This document shows, piece by piece, positions 6,165 to 9,483 of a stretch of 9,483 nt of DNA. Location of the stretch: contig JAHAAN010000135.1 of NCBI GenBank assembly GCA_018376855.1, positions 1 to 9,483 of the forward strand, given 5' to 3'. The DNA comes from Clostridiales bacterium (GTDB taxonomy: Bacteria; Bacillota; Clostridia; Christensenellales; QALW01). The notes below the pieces were generated by a model. It was not told the origin of the DNA, made no database searches, and saw only the letters and a list, made by a program, of their open reading frames with translations. The position numbers were made by a program, and so were the translations under genes. Positions within the stretch are counted from its first letter, which is position 1. Each line of letters begins with the position of its first letter.

Positions 6165-7238
6165 TTATGTTGCATTTTGTGTTGCATCATTTTCACATTT
6201 TAATAGAGTATCTGATTTTTGCGCCATTAAATTTGCAAAATTTTGTCTGGCATTTTTAAAGGTATGTTGATAAACCGTTTCGATCATTTTTTCTGAAGAG
6301 TGCCCCATAAGCTCGGCAATATACTTTTGCGGAATGTTGTTCAGCAGCGCTTGAGAAGCAAAGAAATGACGCAGAGTATAAAAATTAAAATGCGCCTCGT
6401 TTTGTTTCTTCAAAATGGCAGTCCAGCGTTCTCCGATCTGTTTGGCGCTGTGCGGGTAAACAAATTCGTTTTTGCTTTTGCCGGCGCAGTGTGCCTGCAA
6501 AGCCTGCGCTACGATGCTTCCAAACGGGATCGTGCGATTTCCGGCGAAGGTTTTCGGGGGTTTGATAGCGGTTCCGTTTTCCGACGCCACCATAGCCTGA
6601 CAGATCGTTACCGTATTGTTCTTAAAATCAATGTGCCGTACCTGCAAGCCGGCGATCTCGCTTGATCTCAGGCCGAGCTGTGAGGTCAGCAGAAAAGGCA
6701 GTTCAAAGTCGGTCCCTTTTATAAAGGCATATATGCGCCGGATCTGTTCGGCGTCCGGAATATAAAAATCCGTTTTTATTTTTTGCGGAAGCTTTGTGTG
6801 AACGGTGAATTCAGGCCGTTGGCTTCGCATTACCGCTGTGATAAAGCCGTGGCGGTTGCGGACTGTTTTGGGTGAGGCGCCTTCAGCGGCCCAAGCGTTC
6901 ACCGATCTTTCTATGTCGGCTTGCGTAATGTCGTCGCAAAGCAGTTTTCCGAAATCTCCGAACCCGCGCTTTACCATGCGCTTATATTCTTTTATTGTGC
7001 TGGGGGACAGAACGGCGTCTTTCTGGGCAATATACATTTCCGCCGCTTTTTCAAATGTGATTCTATTTGCGTGATCTGCCAGTACATGCGCCTGCTGCGC
7101 ATATTCCAAAGCCGCGTATTCGGCTTCTTTTTTTGTGTCTCCCGTTATGGATTTATATTTTCTTTTTCCGTTCTCATCTTTTCCTATGTAGATAATACAG
7201 CGCCATCGGCCTGACGGAAGCTTTTTGGCTGTCGCCAC
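6165..7238 (-). CDS. int: Tyrosine-type site-specific integrase
   Basis: Phage-type tyrosine recombinase that would integrate and help excise the element at tRNA-Leu. Layout (357 aa from GTG 7238): arm-type DNA-binding domain at about 5-45 (LPSGRWRCIIYIGKDENGKRK); SAM-like core-binding domain at about 58-140 (ITFEKAAEMYI to KTVRNRHGFI); catalytic domain at about 160-335. Catalytic residues: R191 in LGLRSSEI, a lysine near 229, box II Y287-T-L-R290-H, H313 in LMGH, and nucleophile Y323 in ETVYQH. The usual box II first histidine is tyrosine here. A longer reading from GTG 7247 is possible, but that codon lies inside the Shine-Dalgarno GAGGTGAT (7250-7243), so 7238 is preferred. The stop TAA is 4 nt from the tRNA terminator. 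The C-terminal tail after residue 340 is polar. Confidence 0.95.
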   Translation of the reverse strand: MATAKKLPSGRWRCIIYIGKDENGKRKYKSITGDTKKEAEYAALEYAQQAHVLADHANRITFEKAAEMYIAQKDAVLSPSTIKEYKRMVKRGFGDFGKLLCDDITQADIERSVNAWAAEGASPKTVRNRHGFITAVMRSQRPEFTVHTKLPQKIKTDFYIPDAEQIRRIYAFIKGTDFELPFLLTSQLGLRSSEIAGLQVRHIDFKNNTVTICQAMVASENGTAIKPPKTFAGNRTIPFGSIVAQALQAHCAGKSKNEFVYPHSAKQIGERWTAILKKQNEAHFNFYTLRHFFASQALLNNIPQKYIAELMGHSSEKMIETVYQHTFKNARQNFANLMAQKSDTLLKCENDATQNAT

Positions 7239-7242
7239 TTTA

Positions 7243-7250
7243 ATCACCTC
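7243..7250 (-). promoter_or_regulatory. Ribosome binding site that sets the integrase start
   Basis: GAGGTGAT on the - strand places GTG 7238 about 8 nt from the GAGG core. The upstream in-frame GTG at 7247 is part of this site itself. Confidence 0.7.
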
Positions 7251-7468
7251 AGCATTTTTAAACGTTAAAGCAGAAAAAAGGTTTTCTTTTAAGAAGGCTT
7301 TTTTATTTGTAGGCTATGTATGTAAATTCAATTTATTTATATAAGGTTATCATACGCCTTGTATTTGGAGCTCCGAAATCCGTAAAACATGGCATAATCC
7401 CTAAGGTTCAGCAGTTTGATTTTTAATCTCTAATATACTTTCGACAAAATACAACATATAATTCTCAT
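7248..7468. other. AT-rich divergent spacer between int and immA
   Basis: This region must carry the integrase promoter (-) and the immA promoter (+), but I find no convincing -35/-10 pair for either. Things seen: a near-perfect dyad, ATTTGGAG/CTCCGAAAT (7363-7379); an extended -10-like TGGCATAAT (7390-7398); TATACT (7434-7439); TATAAT (7457-7462), which is too close to the immA ribosome binding site to serve it; and an AT-rich stem with AAAAAAG (about 7269-7275) opposite CTTTTTT (about 7297-7303) in the integrase leader, which resembles a weak terminator. No gene is seen here. Confidence 0.5.
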
Positions 7469-7475
7469 GGAGGTG
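7469..7475 (+). promoter_or_regulatory. Ribosome binding site that sets the immA start
   Basis: GGAGGTG lies 5 nt before ATG 7479. The in-frame ATG 7467 overlaps this site and so is unlikely to be the start. Confidence 0.7.
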
Positions 7476-7478
7476 TTT

Positions 7479-8090
7479 ATGTTGTATACAAATTACAAAC
7501 AAAGTCGCAACGCAGCATGGGAATTCCTAATAAAATACAAAGTTAAGGAATTACCCGTAAGAATCAGTGGGATCTGTGAAAAGGAGGGAATCAAACTATA
7601 TAGCTACGAACATGCAAAAGATTTGATCGTGCGATTCGGTCTTATGCAAAGAACGGTCGGAAACGACGGCTTTACATGGCAGGGAATGATCTTTTATAAT
7701 CAGGAGTGCTCTGCCGCGCGGCAGCGTTTTACCGTTGCGCATGAGCTGGGGCATATCGTTCTAGGCCACACGGAGCTTCAGGCTCTTGTAAACCGGGAAC
7801 CGGCGGCGAACGATAATCCTATAGAGCAAGCGGCAAATATCTTTGCGGCACGCTTGCTTGCACCTGCTATCGTGCTTAGGGATCTGGGCGTAACGAACGC
7901 CGAACAGATCCGGCAGTTCTGCGATATCAGCGCGCAGGCCGCGCAATACCGTATGCAGAGATTGCAGCTGCTGTATGACCGCGAGCAACGGTTTTTAGCC
8001 GAGCGCGGATATTCGTGCTTTGGGCTGTCTCCGTTGGAAAGAGAAGTCGAAAAGCAGTTTGCGCACTATATCAAGCATAACAAATTATAG
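7479..8090 (+). CDS. immA: ImmA/IrrE-family metallopeptidase
   Basis: Zinc metallopeptidase of the ImmA/IrrE family (DUF955). In ICEBs1 and related phages the ImmA protease cleaves the Xre-type ImmR repressor and so triggers induction. Counted from ATG 7479 (203 aa), the zinc motif is H88-E-L-G-H92, followed by IVLGH. The family's second helix is PIEQAANIFAARLLAP at about 114-129, with E116 as the likely third ligand. RQRFTVAHELGH is the standard context. The N-terminal part (KELPVRISGICEKEGIKLYSY) fits the usual lead-in, and the C-terminal helices are family-typical. The likely substrate is the repressor at 8152-8502. Unlike the ICEBs1 layout, in which immA follows immR in one operon, this gene faces the repressor and is separated from it by a terminator, so the two must be expressed from separate promoters. 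Confidence 0.92.
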   Translation: MLYTNYKQSRNAAWEFLIKYKVKELPVRISGICEKEGIKLYSYEHAKDLIVRFGLMQRTVGNDGFTWQGMIFYNQECSAARQRFTVAHELGHIVLGHTELQALVNREPAANDNPIEQAANIFAARLLAPAIVLRDLGVTNAEQIRQFCDISAQAAQYRMQRLQLLYDREQRFLAERGYSCFGLSPLEREVEKQFAHYIKHNKL

Positions 8091-8100
8091 CCATAGCCTT

Positions 8101-8125
8101 TGCCCTCCTTAGGAGGGCATTTTTT
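8101..8125 (+). terminator. Intrinsic terminator after immA
   Basis: TGCCCTCC (8101-8108) pairs with GGAGGGCA (8112-8119) around the loop TTA. T8120-T8125 and more T-rich sequence follow. On the - strand no T-run follows the stem, so it serves immA only and not the facing repressor gene. Confidence 0.9.
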
Positions 8126-8151
8126 ATTTTAAATAGGCTGACCTGCGGGCG

Positions 8152-8502
8152 TTAGAGTCTGTCGTTAGGCGTGCTTTTTGTAGTCTTTTTAAAGTTGGCC
8201 AGCAAGTCGGCCTGTTCCGCCGTTAATTCTATGATCGATTGTTCTCCGTTGCGGTTCAGAATCATGGAATATTGGTATGCTGACGCCTGAGCAGCGGCGT
8301 TTTTAGCGGCTTCGTGCCCGAGCAGGTAATCCGTTGTAACCTCGAAGTAATCCGCAAGCATTTTTACGGTTTTAAAATCAGGCTCCCTGATTCCTCTTTC
8401 CCAATTTCCGATCGTCCCCTGGGACACATCTAATTCTTTTGCCAGTTGGGCTTGCGTCAGATTGCGTTCTTCTCGCAGCTGTTTAAGCTGTTCTTTAAAC
8501 AT
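8152..8502 (-). CDS. Xre-family (cI/ImmR-like) repressor
   Basis: A 116-residue transcription factor, probably the maintenance repressor of the element. The N-terminal HTH_3 domain spans about 1-62 (KQLREERNLTQAQLAKELDV, recognition helix SQGTIGNWERG at 27-37, then LADYFEVTTDYLLG). A linker of about 25 residues leads to a short C-terminal element with the IIELTAEQADLLANF pattern, common in small Xre repressors and probably used for oligomerisation. There is no LexA-type autocleavage domain, which fits induction by the ImmA-type protease. ATG 8502 follows a GAGGTGA site at good spacing. Its promoter (8522-8550, - strand) contains operator O1, so it very likely regulates itself. Which of the two divergent Xre genes is the lysogeny repressor is inferred from length, from the C-terminal domain and from its position nearest the peptidase. 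Confidence 0.88.
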   Translation of the reverse strand: MFKEQLKQLREERNLTQAQLAKELDVSQGTIGNWERGIREPDFKTVKMLADYFEVTTDYLLGHEAAKNAAAQASAYQYSMILNRNGEQSIIELTAEQADLLANFKKTTKSTPNDRL

Positions 8503-8521
8503 TAATATTCACCTCACGTCA

Positions 8522-8550
8522 ATAATATCACATTGCGTGATAAATTGCAA
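8522..8550 (-). promoter_or_regulatory. Repressor promoter (leftward)
   Basis: On the - strand the -35 box is TTGCAA (8545-8550) and the -10 box is TATTAT (8522-8527), with a 17-bp spacer and an extended TGA before the -10. Operator O1 covers the spacer and the edge of the -10. Confidence 0.7.
8526..8542. promoter_or_regulatory. Operator O1
   Basis: Perfect dyad TATCAC-N5-GTGATA lying between the -10 and -35 boxes of the repressor promoter. Likely the autoregulatory site for the Xre repressor or the Cro-like protein. Confidence 0.75.
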
Positions 8551-8576
8551 CATAATTTATAAATTTTTTTAAAAAA

Positions 8577-8593
8577 TAACACGAATTGTGTAG
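8577..8593. promoter_or_regulatory. Operator O2
   Basis: Dyad TAACAC-N5-GTGTAG, related to O1 in the same 6-5-6 layout. It overlaps the -35 box of the rightward promoter. Confidence 0.6.
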
Positions 8594-8619
8594 ACAATAA
8601 ATACTAAATGTGATATTAT
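8591..8619 (+). promoter_or_regulatory. Early promoter (rightward) for the cro-like operon
   Basis: The -35 box is TAGACA (8591-8596), the spacer is 17 bp and the -10 box is TATTAT (8614-8619), preceded by an extended TGA. The 10-mer GTGATATTAT around its -10 recurs at the repressor promoter on the other strand, so the operator half-site and the -10 box are fused in the same way at both. Confidence 0.75.
8599..8615. promoter_or_regulatory. Operator O3
   Basis: AAATAC-N5-GTGATA. The right half is identical to O1 and the left half is degenerate. It lies in the spacer and overlaps the -10 of the rightward promoter, with its centre 22 bp from O2. Confidence 0.5.
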
Positions 8620-8636
8620 AAATACAGATAGTGATT
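8620..8636. promoter_or_regulatory. Operator O4
   Basis: AAATAC-N5-GTGATT. It has the same left half as O3 and lies 21 bp further on, covering the expected start of the rightward transcript. Confidence 0.45.
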
Positions 8637-8661
8637 GAGGAGCGTGAGGAATTTGTCGGTA

Positions 8662-8898
8662 ATGATAAAAAAGCGTCGAACGGCAATGCATTTAACACAG
8701 CAGAAACTTGGAGAGCGAGTAGGCGTCAGCCAAAGCGCAGTGGGGATGTGGGAAAGCGGGATCAGAACGCCCCAAACAAAGATCCTTTTAAAGCTTGCGG
8801 AGGTTCTGGGATGTACGGTTGACGATTTGGTAAGCGACTTTAATAGGGACAAAAATGAAAGCGAAGCAGCATATATAAGAAAAGGAGGAAAATTATGA
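8662..8898 (+). CDS. Cro-like Xre-family regulator
   Basis: A 78-residue DNA-binding protein that is almost entirely one HTH_3 domain (MIKKRRTAMHLTQQKLGERV, recognition helix SQSAVGMWESG at 23-33, then LLKLAEVLGCTVDDLV), with a short charged tail. It is divergent from the repressor and first in the early operon, the position of cro. Its recognition helix follows the same SQxxxGxWExG pattern as the repressor, which suggests that both read the same operators. ATG 8662 is taken as the start, with GAGGA (8646-8650) 11 nt upstream. In-frame GTG 8644 and TTG 8653 or 8635 are alternatives that would extend the N-terminus by 3-9 residues. The TGA stop overlaps the next ATG (8895-8898). Confidence 0.85.
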   Translation: MIKKRRTAMHLTQQKLGERVGVSQSAVGMWESGIRTPQTKILLKLAEVLGCTVDDLVSDFNRDKNESEAAYIRKGGKL

Positions 8899-9134
8899 TT
8901 AAGGATTTACAGGAAGAAAACTACACCGAACTCAGAGCGATTGCGGCATATCACATGTCGAAGCTGGGATGGTCGCAAGCTAAGCTTGCACCCAAATGCC
9001 GTATGACACAAACTACAATGTCGAAAAAATTGCAGAATCCGCGATTGTTTCGCTACGATGAGCTTTTGCGGCTGTGCACCGTGCTGCAATTTGACGATGC
9101 TGAAAGATCGATCGTAATGGGGGTGAAGACATGA
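8895..9134 (+). CDS. Small HTH protein of the early operon
   Basis: A 79-residue protein with a helix-turn-helix-like core (LGWSQAKLAPKCRMTQTTMSK at about 24-44, followed by the YDELLRLCTVLQ helix). The spacing resembles Xre/Cro domains, though the sequence is divergent. Proteins of this size and pattern are common just after cro in Gram-positive temperate phages. The target is unknown; an accessory regulator of early genes is the simplest reading. The start ATG 8895 has a strong AAGGAGG site (8881-8887), and the gene overlaps both neighbours by ATGA, so it is co-translated with them. Confidence 0.75.
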   Translation: MIKDLQEENYTELRAIAAYHMSKLGWSQAKLAPKCRMTQTTMSKKLQNPRLFRYDELLRLCTVLQFDDAERSIVMGVKT

Positions 9135-9334
9135 ACTTTTTGCAATGGTGGAGCGCCGGATCAACCACGACCAACGGAGGTCTTGTCGTGCTGGTGCTGC
9201 TGATGTCGGCGGTGATTCTGCTGGCGTACTTCGGCGGGCACAGGGACGGCAGGAAAGAGCAGCGGCGGAAGGACGTCGACTGGTACGCGGGGATTACATA
9301 TCGGATCAAAAACCCCAGGAGGAGAAGGCTATGA
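9131..9334 (+). CDS. Small single-TM membrane protein, function unknown
   Basis: A 67-residue protein with one clear transmembrane helix at about 16-36 (GGLVVLVLLMSAVILLAYF), a short N-terminal part, and a strongly basic cytoplasmic-type tail (HRDGRKEQRRKD, ending in PRRRRL). There is no signal-peptidase site or enzyme motif. It could be a phage membrane protein for superinfection exclusion or a small regulator, but nothing in the sequence decides this. It overlaps the preceding and following genes by ATGA (9131-9134 and 9331-9334). Confidence 0.65.
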   Translation: MNFLQWWSAGSTTTNGGLVVLVLLMSAVILLAYFGGHRDGRKEQRRKDVDWYAGITYRIKNPRRRRL

Positions 9335-9483
9335 ACAAGATCAAGGTAATCATTAAGCGGCCGGACAGCAAGCCGTACACAACTTGGATCAGCAACAGTT
9401 TGGAGAACCTTCAGCGCACGGTGGGCGGGTACATAGAGACGGTTACGCTTGCGACGGACTGCGTGCTGATCGTGAACGAGGAG
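9331..9483 (+). CDS. DUF3846-type protein, 3' partial
   Basis: The frame is open to the end of the window (51 codons). The N-terminal sequence has IIKRPDSKPYTTWISNSLENLQ and VGGYIETVTLATD, the pattern of DUF3846, a small domain seen in Clostridia prophages and plasmids, with no known biochemical role. The start ATG 9331 overlaps the TGA of the upstream gene, with AGGAGAAGG in front as the ribosome binding site. The C-terminal part lies outside the window. Confidence 0.75.
   Translation, partial: MNKIKVIIKRPDSKPYTTWISNSLENLQRTVGGYIETVTLATDCVLIVNEE

Larger units (their letters stand above)
6134..9483. mobile_element. Left end of an integrated prophage or ICE at tRNA-Leu
   Basis: A tyrosine integrase gene lies immediately against a tRNA 3' end and points at it. 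Behind it are an ImmA-type peptidase, divergent Xre regulators with shared operators, and a string of tiny overlapping early genes that includes a DUF3846 protein. This is the standard attL end of a temperate element. The left junction is placed at the tRNA CCA by inference; the crossover core is probably within the T-arm/acceptor 3' half. The other end and any duplicated tRNA 3' fragment lie beyond 9483. No structural, conjugation or replication genes are in view, so phage and ICE cannot be told apart here; the small HTH and DUF3846 genes lean towards phage. Confidence 0.88.

Noticed and set aside
6169..6187. Two copies of GTTGCAT at the end of the integrase gene as arm-type binding sites
   Set aside because: Only 7 bp, two copies, within coding sequence; not enough to support a site.
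7293..7303. AAGGCTTTTTT at 7293-7303 repeats the right arm of the tRNA terminator at 6151-6161 and might be an attachment-site copy
   Set aside because: It is short and low complexity, both copies lie within the same end of the element, and one is part of a stem; an att repeat is expected at the far end.
7457..7462. Perfect TATAAT as the immA -10 box
   Set aside because: The transcript would start at about 7469, inside the ribosome binding site, and no -35 box is present at suitable spacing.

Overview
The window is bacterial. It looks like a low-to-mid GC member of the Bacillota, probably class Clostridia. The reasons are strong AGGAGG-type ribosome binding sites, sigma-A promoters with 17-bp spacers, an HflX of the long clostridial type with an extra N-terminal domain, a Clostridia-type MurG, and an ImmA/Xre immunity module. 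I cannot name a genus.

Positions 1-6133 are host chromosome. They hold the 3' part of serS (seryl-tRNA synthetase). Next is a three-gene unit with its own promoter: a VanZ-like membrane protein, the ribosome-associated GTPase HflX, and a small protein that resembles a ThyX-type flavin-dependent thymidylate synthase but lacks its signature motif. Both junctions in this unit are 4-nt ATGA overlaps, so translation is probably coupled. A solitary murG paralogue follows behind its own promoter. It appears to have lost about 35 codons inside the N-terminal Rossmann domain while the frame stays open. The murG-ybaK gap is almost filled by two strong back-to-back hairpins. A YbaK/EbsC-type aminoacyl-tRNA deacylase and a tRNA-Leu(GAG) gene with a strong promoter close the host part.

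Positions 6134-9483 are the left end of an integrated element, a prophage or an integrative conjugative element, sitting directly against the 3' end of tRNA-Leu. A tyrosine integrase points back at the tRNA. The two are separated by a hairpin terminator that should work in both directions. Next come an ImmA-type metallopeptidase on the + strand and an Xre repressor on the - strand. They are convergent, with a terminator for the peptidase between them. The repressor is divergent from a Cro-like Xre gene. The 159-bp switch region between the two holds opposing promoters and four dyad operators, three of them spaced 21-22 bp apart across the rightward promoter. The rightward early operon runs cro-like, a small HTH protein, a small one-TM protein and a DUF3846 protein cut by the window edge. 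Each of these genes overlaps the next by ATGA. The right end of the element is outside the window.

The observations most worth following are the internally deleted MurG, the paired hairpins before ybaK, the intact JAMM metal-binding pattern in the HflX N-terminal domain, the motif-less ThyX-like protein, and the phased operator array with a convergent peptidase/repressor layout.
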